From assembly GCF_004795835.1 (NCBI RefSeq), contig NZ_CP039249.1:496001-560000 (forward strand): a stretch of DNA of 64,000 nucleotides, written 5' to 3'. The position numbers and the translations under genes are program-made. The notes under the pieces are model-generated. The model was not told where the DNA came from. It ran no database searches and worked only from the letters and a program-made list of their open reading frames with translations. Within the stretch, counting starts at the first letter, position 1, and the number at the start of each line of letters is the position of its first letter. This DNA comes from Sphingomonas sp. PAMC26645 (GTDB lineage Bacteria > Pseudomonadota > Alphaproteobacteria > Sphingomonadales > Sphingomonadaceae). Shown piece by piece: positions 55,645 to 63,528 of this stretch.

Positions 55645-55731
55645 CCCGTCATCCTGGGCTCGACCCAGGATCCAGAGCCAAAGGGGCTAACGTGCTTGGC
55701 TCTGGATCCTGACTTTCGTCAGGATGACGGG
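55645..55731. repeat. E-family palindromic repeat, copy 2
   Basis: Arms 55645-55680 and 55697-55731 pair at their ends (CCGTCATCCTG / CAGGATGACGG) and near the loop. In the middle each arm folds on itself instead (CCTGGGCTCGACCCAGG; CCTGACTTTCGTCAGG). It ends nine bases before the acyl-CoA dehydrogenase stop. Confidence 0.85.
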
Positions 55732-55740
55732 CCGTTTTAC

Positions 55741-57453
55741 TCAGGCCGCGAACAGGTTCGCTTCGATCGAGTAGAGCACCGCCGCGCTCGCGTTCGCGGC
55801 CGCGTTCAGGCCCATCGCCTCGGGAACGATCTGGTCGAGGTAGAAGCGCACCGCCGCGGTCTTCATCCGGCCGAAATCGTCGCTGCCGGCGACCCCGCCC
55901 TGGCGCTCCATCAGCCAGCCGCAGGTCGCGACCGACAGGATCGTGAGGAAGGGGTAGCTCGCGGCGAGCTTGTCGTCTGCGTCCGCGGTTGCGAGTTTAC
56001 GCCCGATCGCTTCGCAGGCGTCGACCAGTGCCAAGAGTCGCTCGTCCTTGGCTTCCGCTCGGATGTCGGCGATCAAAGCCGCAAACGCGCCACCGTTATC
56101 CAGGCCGAGTTTCCGCCCGACCAGATCCGCCGCCTGGATGCCGTTGGTGCCCTCGTAGATCGGCGTGATGCGGGCATCGCGGAAATACTGCGCGGCGCCG
56201 GTTTCCTCGACATAGCCCATGCCGCCATGGACCTGGATGCCGAGCGATGCGACTTCGTTGCCGAGATCGGTGCCGTGCGCCTTCGCCAGCGGCGTGACGA
56301 GTTCGAGGCGATTCCGCGCGGCGCGGTCGCCGAGGTTGGCGCGATCGACCTGCCCGGCCGCGTAATAGACCAGAGCGCGTGCCGCCTGCGTCTGTGCCTT
56401 CATCCGCATCAGCATGCGGCGGACGTCGGGATGCTCGACGATCTTGACCGACTCCTTGTTCGGCGAGCCGGCGCGCGCCGACTGCACGCGGTCGAGTGCA
56501 TAGGCGACCGCGGCCTGCGTCGCACCCTCGGCGACCTGGACGCCCTGGAGACCGACATTCAACCGCGCGTTGTTCATCATCGTGAACATCGCGCGGATGC
56601 CGCCGAGTTCCGCGCCGATCAGCTCGCCGATGCAGTCGTCATTGTCGCCGAAGCTCAGCACGCAGGTGGGGGACGCGTGGAGGCCCATCTTGTGCTCGAT
56701 CGAGACGACGCGGACGTCGTTGAAGTCGCCGGGGGTACCGTCTTCGTTCAGGCGGAATTTGGGGACGAGGAACAGCGAGATGCCCTTCGTGCCCGCCGGT
56801 GCGCCCGGTGTCCGCGCAAGGACGAGATGAACGATATTCGGCGCCATGTCATGATCGCCGAACGAGATGTAGATCTTGGTGCCCTTGATCGACCATTTGC
56901 CGTCACCGAGCGGTGTCGCGGTCGCGCGAAGTGCGCCGACGTCGGAACCGGCCTGCGGCTCGGTGAGGTTCATCGTGCCGGTCCATTCTCCGGTCGCGAG
57001 ATGCGGCAAATACAGCGCCTGCTGCTCAGGGGACCCGTGATGCTGGAGCGCCTCGATCGCGCCGACGGTCAGCGTCGGGCACAGCGCAAAGCCCATGTTG
57101 GCCGAGCCGAGCGTGTCGAGCACCGCGGTCTGGATCGCGAACGGCAGGCCCTGGCCGCCCCATTCTTCCTCGACACCGATCGTGCCCCAGCCGCCCTCGA
57201 CATAATCCTTGTACGCCTGCGCGAAGCCGTCGGGCATGACGACGCCACGGTCAGTCCACTTCGCGCCGACGGTGTCGCCGGTGCGGTTAAGCGGGGCCCA
57301 TTCGCCGGCCGCGAGTTGCCCGACGCCTTCGAGGACCGCGTCGACGACGTCGTCGCTGGCGGCGGCATAGCGTTCGGTCGCGGCGATCTCGCCGATCCGC
57401 ACGACATGGTCGAGCACGAAACGCTGTTCGGTGGTTGCTGGAGTGAAGGCCAT
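55741..57453 (-). CDS. acyl-CoA dehydrogenase with C-terminal extension
   Basis: A 570-residue flavoenzyme of fatty-acid or related acyl-CoA oxidation. The FAD/substrate segments NLTEPQAGSDVGALRATATP and LGIQVHGGMGYVEETGAAQY are present, with the catalytic Glu region in ITPIYEGTNGIQAADLVGRK. The last 120 residues (AFAALIADIRAEAKDERLLA) are the extension found in the long ACAD subfamily. FVLDHVVRIGEIAATERYAA at the N-terminus is also typical of that group. It diverges from the Sua5 gene with a 46-base gap. Chain-length preference is not predictable. Confidence 0.93.
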   Translation of the reverse strand: MAFTPATTEQRFVLDHVVRIGEIAATERYAAASDDVVDAVLEGVGQLAAGEWAPLNRTGDTVGAKWTDRGVVMPDGFAQAYKDYVEGGWGTIGVEEEWGGQGLPFAIQTAVLDTLGSANMGFALCPTLTVGAIEALQHHGSPEQQALYLPHLATGEWTGTMNLTEPQAGSDVGALRATATPLGDGKWSIKGTKIYISFGDHDMAPNIVHLVLARTPGAPAGTKGISLFLVPKFRLNEDGTPGDFNDVRVVSIEHKMGLHASPTCVLSFGDNDDCIGELIGAELGGIRAMFTMMNNARLNVGLQGVQVAEGATQAAVAYALDRVQSARAGSPNKESVKIVEHPDVRRMLMRMKAQTQAARALVYYAAGQVDRANLGDRAARNRLELVTPLAKAHGTDLGNEVASLGIQVHGGMGYVEETGAAQYFRDARITPIYEGTNGIQAADLVGRKLGLDNGGAFAALIADIRAEAKDERLLALVDACEAIGRKLATADADDKLAASYPFLTILSVATCGWLMERQGGVAGSDDFGRMKTAAVRFYLDQIVPEAMGLNAAANASAAVLYSIEANLFAA

Positions 57454-57499
57454 CGCATCCTCTTATCGCTACGGTTTGGACCCGCTATACGCCTGTGGA

Positions 57500-58519
57500 A
57501 TGACCCGTCCACACCCTCGGATTTTACCCTACGGCACGGCCGCGATCGCCGAAGCCGCCGCGCTGATTCGCGACGGCGGCATCGTCGCGGTGCCGACCGA
57601 GACGGTGTATGGGCTGGCGGCGGACGCGACCAATGCGGAGGCCGTGGCGCGGATTTATGCCGCGAAGGGGCGGCCGAGTTTCAATCCGTTGATCGTGCAC
57701 GTGGCGGATCTGGCGGCGGCGGAGCGGATTGCGGTGTTCGATGCGGATGCTCGGGCGTTGGCCGAGGCGTTCTGGCCGGGGCCGCTGACGTTGGTGCTGC
57801 CGGTAAGGGGGGATTCAGGGATCGCTGCGCTGGTGACGGCTGGGTTGGAGACGATCGCGATCCGGGTGCCGCGGCATCGCGCTATGCAGGCGTTGATCGC
57901 CGCGTCGGGGCGGCCTTTGGCGGCGCCTTCGGCCAATGCGAGTGGGGGGATCAGTCCGACCACGGCCGCACATGTTGCGGGAAGTCTGGGGGGGAACGTG
58001 CCGCTGATCCTCGACGATGGGGCTACCGAGGATGGGCTAGAGTCGACGATCGTGGCCGGCCGGACGGTGCTGCGGCCGGGGCCGGTTACCGCGGAGGCTA
58101 TCCAGCAGTACTTAGAGCATCCCCCCGGCGGAGGCCGGGGCCCAATCGGAACGTCGGATGTAACCGGGCACGACCTGCGTCATGACCGTCCCCCAATTGG
58201 GCCCCGGCCTTCGCCGGGGGGGATTGGGAGTGGGGTGACGGCGCCGGGGCAGCTTGAGAGCCACTATGCGCCGAACAAGGCGCTTCGGTTGAATGCGACC
58301 GAGGCAGGGTCTGATGAGTGGCTGATTGGTTTCGGCGATATGGCAGGCGACGTGTCGCTCTCCGCGTCGGGAAACCTTGTCGAAGCCGCGGCGAGGCTGT
58401 TCGACCTACTCCACGCAGCCGATGCGAACGACCGTCCGAGGATTGCCATCGCGCCGATCCCGTCTGAAGGCATCGGCGAAGCGATCAACGACCGCTTGCG
58501 CCGTGCCGCTCACCGCTGA
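57500..58519 (+). CDS. L-threonylcarbamoyladenylate synthase (Sua5 type) with palindrome insertion in the linker
   Basis: A 339-residue enzyme that makes threonylcarbamoyl-AMP for t6A tRNA modification; TsaD in this window uses the product. The YrdC domain (about 15-200) has GGIVAVPTETVYGLAADATN, KGRPSFNPLIVHV and RPLAAPSANASGGISPTTAA. The Sua5 domain starts at APGQLESHYAP. The linker between them (about residues 207-242, with HPPGGGRGPIGTSDVTGHD) is the translation of a B-family palindrome. The ATG at 57500 begins the family-typical chain. The linker is flexible in known Sua5 proteins, so the insertion is probably tolerated. Confidence 0.93.
   Translation: MTRPHPRILPYGTAAIAEAAALIRDGGIVAVPTETVYGLAADATNAEAVARIYAAKGRPSFNPLIVHVADLAAAERIAVFDADARALAEAFWPGPLTLVLPVRGDSGIAALVTAGLETIAIRVPRHRAMQALIAASGRPLAAPSANASGGISPTTAAHVAGSLGGNVPLILDDGATEDGLESTIVAGRTVLRPGPVTAEAIQQYLEHPPGGGRGPIGTSDVTGHDLRHDRPPIGPRPSPGGIGSGVTAPGQLESHYAPNKALRLNATEAGSDEWLIGFGDMAGDVSLSASGNLVEAAARLFDLLHAADANDRPRIAIAPIPSEGIGEAINDRLRRAAHR
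58119..58224. repeat. B-family palindromic repeat inside the Sua5 gene
   Basis: Arms 58119-58149 and 58193-58224 match the intergenic B copies at 14559-14663 and 47025-47130 (GGCGGAGGCCGGGGCCCAAT and near-complement). They are read through in frame by the host gene. Confidence 0.92.
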
Positions 58520-58522
58520 GTC

Positions 58523-58604
58523 CCGTTCCCCCGCGGAGGCGGGGGGCCAGGAGTCAGGTCGGATGACGGTATTTAGCTGGGCCCCCGCGTCCGCGGGGGA
58601 ACGG
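58523..58604. repeat. C-like palindromic repeat
   Basis: 28-base arms (58523-58550 and 58577-58604) with two mismatches around a 26-base centre, containing CCCCCGCGGAGGCGGGGG. It lies between convergent Sua5 and msrA genes. Confidence 0.85.
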
Positions 58605-58618
58605 CTATCGGTCCGACC

Positions 58619-59161
58619 TTACGCGCTCACCGCCGCCTTCGACCGCGCAGCGAAGCTCTTGCGGAGCTTCTGCAGCTTGGGGGGGATCACCGCCATGCAA
58701 TACGGGTTCGAGCGGCCCGAGGTTTCCCAGTAATCCTGGTGATAGCCTTCGGCCTCGTACCACGTGTCCATCGACTCGATGGTGGTGACGATCGGCTTGG
58801 GAGAATCCGCCTGCGCGCGCTCCAGCGCTGCCTCCATTTCGGCCTTCTGTGCATCGTCCGCGGGGAACATCGCTGAGCGGTATTGCGTCCCGACGTCGTT
58901 GCCCTGCCGGTTCAGCGTCGTCGCATCGTGCGTCGCGAAGAAGATGTCGAGCAAATCGCCGAGCTTCAGCTGCTTAGGATCGAAACCGATCCGGATTGCC
59001 TCGGCGTGGCCGGTGTCGCCACCGCAGACCTGCTTGTAGGTCGGGCTGGGCACGTGCCCGCCGATATATCCGCTCTCGGCGCTCTCGACGCCGATCACGT
59101 CCTTGAACACAGCCTCGGTGCACCAGAAGCAGCCGCCGGCCAGCGTTACATAATCCGTCAT
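58619..59161 (-). CDS. msrA: peptide-methionine (S)-S-oxide reductase
   Basis: A 180-residue cytoplasmic repair enzyme for the S-epimer of methionine sulfoxide. The catalytic Cys is Cys11 in GGCFWCTEAVFKDV. GYIGGHVPSPTYKQVCGGDT and HAEAIRIGFDP are the substrate and cofactor loops, and GYHQDYWE is conserved. The C-terminus (KLQKLRKSFAARSKAAVSA) resembles the usual basic tail. It diverges from galE. Its counterpart msrB is at 31199-31615. Confidence 0.95.
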   Translation of the reverse strand: MTDYVTLAGGCFWCTEAVFKDVIGVESAESGYIGGHVPSPTYKQVCGGDTGHAEAIRIGFDPKQLKLGDLLDIFFATHDATTLNRQGNDVGTQYRSAMFPADDAQKAEMEAALERAQADSPKPIVTTIESMDTWYEAEGYHQDYWETSGRSNPYCMAVIPPKLQKLRKSFAARSKAAVSA

Positions 59162-59220
59162 AACGATCTCCTTTCCGCCAATGTAGGAAGTCGCTACCCC
59201 GCAACAAAGAGGAGACGCGC

Positions 59221-60219
59221 GTGATTGACGGTAAGGTTATGGTGACTGGCGGGGCCGGCTATATCGGCAGCCACGCGGTGCTGGCGTTGCTCGATGCGGG
59301 GTATGACGTCGTCGTGCTCGACAATCTGGTCACGGGATTCGACTGGGCGGTCGATCCTCGCGCCGCACTCGTCGAGGCGAACGTCGCCGACGACGCGAAG
59401 GTCCGCGCGGCGATCCGCGAGCACAACGTCAAGGCGATCATGCATTTCGCGGGCTCGGTCGTGGTGCCCGAATCGGTCAGCGATCCGCTCAAATATTACC
59501 GCAACAACACCGCCGCCAGCCGTGCGCTGATCGAGAGCGCGGTGGTCGAGGGCGTGGCCCACTTCATCTTCTCGTCGACCGCCGCAACCTATGGCACGCC
59601 CGAGAAGGTGCCCGTCGCGGAGGGTGATCCGACCGTGCCGATCAACCCCTACGGCATGTCGAAGCTGATGACCGAGGCGATGCTGCGCGACGTCGCGGCG
59701 GCGCACCCGATGAACTACGCGGCGCTGCGCTACTTCAACGTCGCGGGTGCGGATCCTCAGGGGCGCAGCGGCCAGTCGACGGTCGGCGCTACCCACCTCA
59801 TCAAGATCGCGGTCGAGGCCGCGACCGGCAAGCGCGGTCATGTCGGCGTCTATGGCACCGACTTCGCCACGCCAGACGGCACCGGCGTGCGCGACTATAT
59901 CCACGTCACCGACCTCGCCGCCGCGCATGTCGCCGCGCTGGAAGTCCTGGTCGCCGAACCCGCCAAGAGTCACACGCTCAACGCAGGCTATGGCAAGGGC
60001 TTCTCGGTGCTCGAGGTGCTCGATGCGGTCGACAAGGTTACCAACCGGACGATCGAGCGCCGCCTGGAAGGACGTCGCGCGGGCGATCCGGCGATGCTGA
60101 TCTCGGACAATCGCGCGATCCTCGAGACGCTCGACTGGACGCCGCGCCACGCCGATCTCGACGGGATCGTCCGCGATGCGCTGGCGTGGGAGCGGGCGCT
60201 GGCGGAGAAGGGCCGCTAG
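59221..60219 (+). CDS. galE: UDP-glucose 4-epimerase
   Basis: A 332-residue extended SDR that interconverts UDP-glucose and UDP-galactose for surface polysaccharide. The NAD loop is VTGGAGYIGSHAVLALLDAG (8-27), the catalytic Ser is in FSSTAATYGTP, and Tyr/Lys are in NPYGMSKLMTE. LRYFNVAGADPQGRSGQST is the usual substrate loop. The GTG start follows GAGGAGACGCGC; an ATG at 59239 is less likely. Its stop is interleaved with that of the convergent PAP2 gene in a shared CTAG. Confidence 0.95.
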   Translation: MIDGKVMVTGGAGYIGSHAVLALLDAGYDVVVLDNLVTGFDWAVDPRAALVEANVADDAKVRAAIREHNVKAIMHFAGSVVVPESVSDPLKYYRNNTAASRALIESAVVEGVAHFIFSSTAATYGTPEKVPVAEGDPTVPINPYGMSKLMTEAMLRDVAAAHPMNYAALRYFNVAGADPQGRSGQSTVGATHLIKIAVEAATGKRGHVGVYGTDFATPDGTGVRDYIHVTDLAAAHVAALEVLVAEPAKSHTLNAGYGKGFSVLEVLDAVDKVTNRTIERRLEGRRAGDPAMLISDNRAILETLDWTPRHADLDGIVRDALAWERALAEKGR

Positions 60220-60929
60220 GAGGCCGGATCGGCGGGCGGAATGCCGAACGCGTGGCGCTCGCCGCCGATCGCTCGCCGCGCGCGAGCGGTAGCCAGCCAC
60301 CAGGCGAGCGCCCAGAGCGTGCCGAAGCTCCACCCGGCCAGCACGTCGCTCGGCCAGTGGACGCCGAGATAGACGCGGCTGCAACCGATCGCGCCGACCA
60401 GCAGGATCGCGACGACCAGCAGATACGCTCGGGTCGCACGATCTCGAGTCACCTGCGAGGCGAGGCCGGCGAGCGTCAGATAGACGATCGCGCTGTTCGC
60501 CGAATGCCCGCTCGGGAAGCTCATATGCGTGACGGTGACGAGGTGCGCAACGATGTCGGGGCGCGGGCGGGCGACCTGCAGCTTGACGAGTTCGACGACG
60601 ATATTGCCGGTGACGCTGGCCGCGACCATGGCGGCGGCGGTCAGCCAGAGGCGCTGCACGATCAGCAGGCCGGCGGCGACCAGCACGACGATCGTCAGGA
60701 CGATGCCGCCGCCGAGCGCGGTGACGTCGGCCGCGACCTTGGGCAGCCATGACGGCCCGCCCCACGCGCGCAGGCCGAGGATGATCGACCGGTCGAACGC
60801 GAACGGCCAGTGATCGACCGCGAGACCGACAAGGAGGATGAGGGCTAGCCCAATCGCCGCGACCGACGCGCCCGCGAGAATCGCCGGGACATGCCGCCGC
60901 CTGCTCGGCGCAACGCCCGAGGCATCGAT
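60216..60929 (-). CDS. PAP2-family phosphatase (5' end uncertain)
   Basis: A membrane phosphatase of the PAP2 superfamily, about 235 residues and about six helices, acting on lipid phosphates or undecaprenyl diphosphate outside the membrane. The three motifs are KLQVARPRPDIV, SFPSGHSANSAIVYL and SRVYLGVHWPSDVLAG. The start is a problem: from the 3' end of tRNA-Lys through the first helix there is no in-frame ATG, GTG or TTG. The frame continues back through the tRNA to a GTG at 61025. The given start is an in-frame ATC that overlaps the tRNA's last base after GGCGGA; treat it as provisional. Confidence 0.8.
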   Translation of the reverse strand: MDASGVAPSRRRHVPAILAGASVAAIGLALILLVGLAVDHWPFAFDRSIILGLRAWGGPSWLPKVAADVTALGGGIVLTIVVLVAAGLLIVQRLWLTAAAMVAASVTGNIVVELVKLQVARPRPDIVAHLVTVTHMSFPSGHSANSAIVYLTLAGLASQVTRDRATRAYLLVVAILLVGAIGCSRVYLGVHWPSDVLAGWSFGTLWALAWWLATARARRAIGGERHAFGIPPADPAS

Positions 60930-61004
60930 GGTGGGTCCGCCGGGGCTCGAACCCGGGACCTCTCGATTAAAAGTCGCTTGCTCTACCAACTGAGCTACGG
61001 ACCC
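60929..61004 (-). tRNA. tRNA-Lys (anticodon UUU)
   Basis: A 76-base tRNA with encoded CCA. The acceptor arm GGGTCCG/CGGACCC, D-arm GCTC/GAGC, T-arm CCGGG/CCCGG and loop TTCGAGC are perfect. The anticodon loop CTTTTAA gives UUU. The two outer anticodon-stem positions are A-G and G-A mismatches, with the inner three pairs intact. Confidence 0.95.
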
Positions 61005-61025
61005 CCGCCATCGTGGACCGCGCAC

Positions 61026-61535
61026 CTAATCGCGTGGCCGCTTTCGGTCAACCGATTGCGCCAATTGCCGGATCGTTCGCCCGGTCAGTGGATCGCGCCA
61101 TTGCGGGATCAGGCCTGCGAGGGGGCCGAGGACGAAGCTGCGAGTGCGGAAGGCGGCGTGGGGAACGGTCAGGCCGGGCGACGACCAGGCGCCGCCCGAC
61201 CAGAGGATGATGTCGAGGTCGAGGACGCGGCTACCCCAGCGGCGGCCGGGGCGGCGGCCGAACGCGCGTTCGATCCGTTTGAGGCGGACCAGGAGCGCGG
61301 CCGGGGCTTCCTGCGTCTCGATCAACGCGACTGCGTTGGCGTAGCGGCGGTTCGAGGGGCCTAATGGTGCGCTCGCCACGGTCGGCGACCGTGCGACGAC
61401 AGTGCCGAGGGTTTCCAAAGCGGCGGCGATCTCGTGTTCCGGGCTCCCGTGCCGGCCGCGTCGGTTGGAGCCGAGCGCGATCGCGTAGGTGGTTGTGGCC
61501 TGCGCGATCGTCGGGTGCGGGGTTGCAGGCGACAT
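61026..61535 (-). CDS. folK: HPPK (2-amino-4-hydroxy-6-hydroxymethyldihydropteridine diphosphokinase)
   Basis: A 169-residue folate enzyme that pyrophosphorylates the pterin used by FolP. YAIALGSNRRGRHGSPEHEI, NRRYANAVALIETQEAP and the signature RWGSRVLDLDIILWSGG (Mg-binding Asp pair) are present, followed by VPHAAFRTRSFVLGPLAGL. It lies 22 bases upstream of tRNA-Lys on the same strand, so the tRNA may be co-transcribed. It diverges from the glycosylase gene. Confidence 0.95.
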   Translation of the reverse strand: MSPATPHPTIAQATTTYAIALGSNRRGRHGSPEHEIAAALETLGTVVARSPTVASAPLGPSNRRYANAVALIETQEAPAALLVRLKRIERAFGRRPGRRWGSRVLDLDIILWSGGAWSSPGLTVPHAAFRTRSFVLGPLAGLIPQWRDPLTGRTIRQLAQSVDRKRPRD

Positions 61536-61557
61536 TTGGTCCGCCTAGCGCAATCCC

Positions 61558-62292
61558 ATGGATTCCACACCTTACACCAACGAGCTTCCCGAAACCGTCG
61601 AACAGACCGGCGAAGTCGACGTCACGACGGTCTTCGCGCCTGTCTCCGCGTTGCCCGAGACCGAGCCGCCGCATGACTGCCCGCTTTGCCCGCGCCTCGT
61701 CGCCGTGCGTGAGCAGCTGCGCACCGAGTTCCCGACCTGGTGGAACGCGCCGGTTCCCGCCTTTGGCGATCCGGCCGCGTGGCTCGGCATCATCGGCCTC
61801 GCGCCGGGGAAGCATGGCGCGAACCGCACGGGCCGCGCGTTCACCGGGGATTATGCTGGGCAGTTCCTGTACGAGACGCTTGGGCGGTTCGGGCTTGCGA
61901 CCGGGACTTATGGTGCGAAGGCCGAGGACGGGCTGGCGCTGGACGGCGCGATCATCCTCAACGCGGTGAAGTGCCTGCCGCCCGAGAACAAGCCGACGCC
62001 GGAGGAAATCCGCACCTGCCGGCCGTTCCTCGAGACGCAGGCGGATGCGGTGCCGACCGCGCGGGTGTTCGTGGCATTGGGGCATATCGCGCATCAGTCG
62101 GCGGTGAAGATGCTGGGTGGGCGGCTGCCCAAGGCGCGGTTCGCGCACGGCGCGGAGCATGTGATGCCCGATGGCCGCGTGCTGATCGATAGCTTCCATT
62201 GCTCGCGGTACAACGTGAATACGGGCGTGCTGACCGCGGATATGTTCGACGCGGTGTTCAAGCGGGCGCTGGAGTTGCGCGGGGCGGTTTGA
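61558..62292 (+). CDS. family 5 uracil-DNA glycosylase (UdgB-like)
   Basis: A 244-residue base-excision repair enzyme of UDG family 5. The first iron-sulfur cysteines are in DCPLCPRLVAVREQL, with further ones in NAVKCLPPENKPTPEEIRTC. Motif A is GLAPGKHGANRTGRAFTGDY, which lacks the usual catalytic Asp and is diagnostic for family 5; the other catalytic loop is HCSRYNVNTGVLT. It removes uracil and some deaminated bases from DNA. A monocistronic gene. Confidence 0.92.
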   Translation: MDSTPYTNELPETVEQTGEVDVTTVFAPVSALPETEPPHDCPLCPRLVAVREQLRTEFPTWWNAPVPAFGDPAAWLGIIGLAPGKHGANRTGRAFTGDYAGQFLYETLGRFGLATGTYGAKAEDGLALDGAIILNAVKCLPPENKPTPEEIRTCRPFLETQADAVPTARVFVALGHIAHQSAVKMLGGRLPKARFAHGAEHVMPDGRVLIDSFHCSRYNVNTGVLTADMFDAVFKRALELRGAV

Positions 62293-62304
62293 GCGGCGGT
62301 CTTT

Positions 62305-62417
62305 GCTCCCCTCCCTGGAAGGGAGGGGTTGGGGGTGGGTCGGTGTCCGGATCGCGGATCGGCTGGGGCTCGATCGGGCCTACCCACCCCCTACCCCTCC
62401 CTTTCAGGGAGGGGAGC
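62305..62417. repeat. D-family palindromic repeat, copy 3
   Basis: Arms with CTCCCTGGAAGGGAGGGG and CCCTCCCTTTCAGGGAGGGG ends and the inner GGGGGTGGGTCGG/CCTACCCACCCC segments, as in 36242-36352. It fills the gap between the convergent udg and metallo-hydrolase genes. Confidence 0.85.
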
Positions 62418-62424
62418 CGGACGA

Positions 62425-63462
62425 CTACTCGATCACCCAGGCCTCGCCGGCCTCTGGCGTGCGGAAGCGGTTCGCGGCGATGTGTTCGCGGATCAGCGCC
62501 GCCTGGAGGTGGTCGGGGGGGTCGTTGATCCCTTCGGACGTCAGCTCGAACGTGCCCCAGTGGACGCCGATCGCATAGGCCGCGCCGAGCTGTTCGAACG
62601 CGGTCACCGCCTGGTCCGGGCCGATGTGGTTGTCGGTTTCGTGACCTGCGAAATGATACGCGCCGATCGGCAGGATCGCGAGGCGGACCGGGCCGGCTGC
62701 GCGCGCTTCGGTTGCCCAGCGCATGTCGCCCGGCCCGGTGTCGCCTGCGAAATACAGGTTGCCGCCGGGTAGCGTCACGGTGAAGCCCGCCCAGAGCGTC
62801 TTGTCGCGGTCGCCGGGGTCGTATTCGCTCCAGTGGTGCGCGCGGTCGACGATCACGTCGATGCCGGGACGCAACGCCACCCGCCCGCCCCAGTCGCGCG
62901 CGACCGCATGGATGCCGCTGCGCGCTAGGATCTGGTCGTTGCCGAGGCCGGTCACGATCAGCGGCTTGTCGCGGTGCCAGAGCCGTCTCATCGCGGTCAT
63001 GTCGAGATGGTCGCGGTGGTCGTGGCTGAGCAGGATCAGGTCGATCTTCGGCAGGTCCGCGAGACGCACGCCGGGTTCGCGGACGCGCTTTACGCCGACG
63101 AACTGGACCGGGGACGAGCGCTCGAGCCACATCGGATCGGTCAGGATGTTGAGTCCTTGCGTCTGCACCAGCACGGTCGAATGGCCGATCCAGGTGATGC
63201 GCATCGTCCGGCCCTCGACGCGGGCGGGCGGGCGCGTTGGGGTGACGGGCACCTTGGGCCAGCTCCGATAGGGGGGCTTTACGAGATTACGGAGCAGCGC
63301 GACCGGGCCCTGCTTCTGCTCGCCGGTACTGCCCTGTACGCCGTCGGGGTTGAAGAAACGCGTTCCGTTGAAGTGATCGCTCGGCGGCATGGTCTTCACG
63401 GACGGCGTCGCGCAGCCGGCGAGAAACGTGAGCGCGAGCAGTATCGAGCGAGGGCGGATCAT
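62425..63462 (-). CDS. MBL-fold metallo-hydrolase lipoprotein (UlaG/NAPE-PLD-like)
   Basis: A 345-residue exported protein. The N-terminus is a lipoprotein signal peptide (ILLALTFLAGC, lipobox LAGC). The metallo-beta-lactamase fold follows: ITWIGHSTVLVQTQGLNILT, the HxHxDH zinc motif in LLSHDHRDHLDMTAM, GNLYFAGDTGPGD and a terminal AIGVHWGTFELTSEGINDPP. The nearest known enzymes hydrolyse phosphodiesters of N-acyl ethanolamine lipids or lactones; the substrate here is unknown. It is convergent with the glycosylase gene. Confidence 0.9.
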   Translation of the reverse strand: MIRPRSILLALTFLAGCATPSVKTMPPSDHFNGTRFFNPDGVQGSTGEQKQGPVALLRNLVKPPYRSWPKVPVTPTRPPARVEGRTMRITWIGHSTVLVQTQGLNILTDPMWLERSSPVQFVGVKRVREPGVRLADLPKIDLILLSHDHRDHLDMTAMRRLWHRDKPLIVTGLGNDQILARSGIHAVARDWGGRVALRPGIDVIVDRAHHWSEYDPGDRDKTLWAGFTVTLPGGNLYFAGDTGPGDMRWATEARAAGPVRLAILPIGAYHFAGHETDNHIGPDQAVTAFEQLGAAYAIGVHWGTFELTSEGINDPPDHLQAALIREHIAANRFRTPEAGEAWVIE

Positions 63463-63528
63463 GGCGCTGACGACTATGTCACGCGATCATCAGCGTCCAG
63501 TCACGCGCGGAGGGCCATAGCGACCAAC

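Larger units (their letters stand above)
55131..55740. other. 610-base gene-free repeat hotspot
   Basis: No gene is supported. Four different palindromic elements lie end to end: F-like 55234-55300, G 55331-55423, A 55462-55588 and E 55645-55731. Short unrecognised spacers lie between them. Confidence 0.85.

Noticed and set aside
60929..61004. Possible tRNA-Lys pseudogene because of two outer anticodon-stem mismatches
   Set aside because: All other arms pair perfectly, loops are canonical and CCA is encoded; tandem G-A pairs can stack in RNA helices.
60929..61025. Reading the PAP2 gene from the GTG at 61025 through tRNA-Lys
   Set aside because: The translated tRNA gives a stretch (VAQLVEQATFNREVPGS) well known as a spurious product of tRNA genes; kept only as a note on the start problem.
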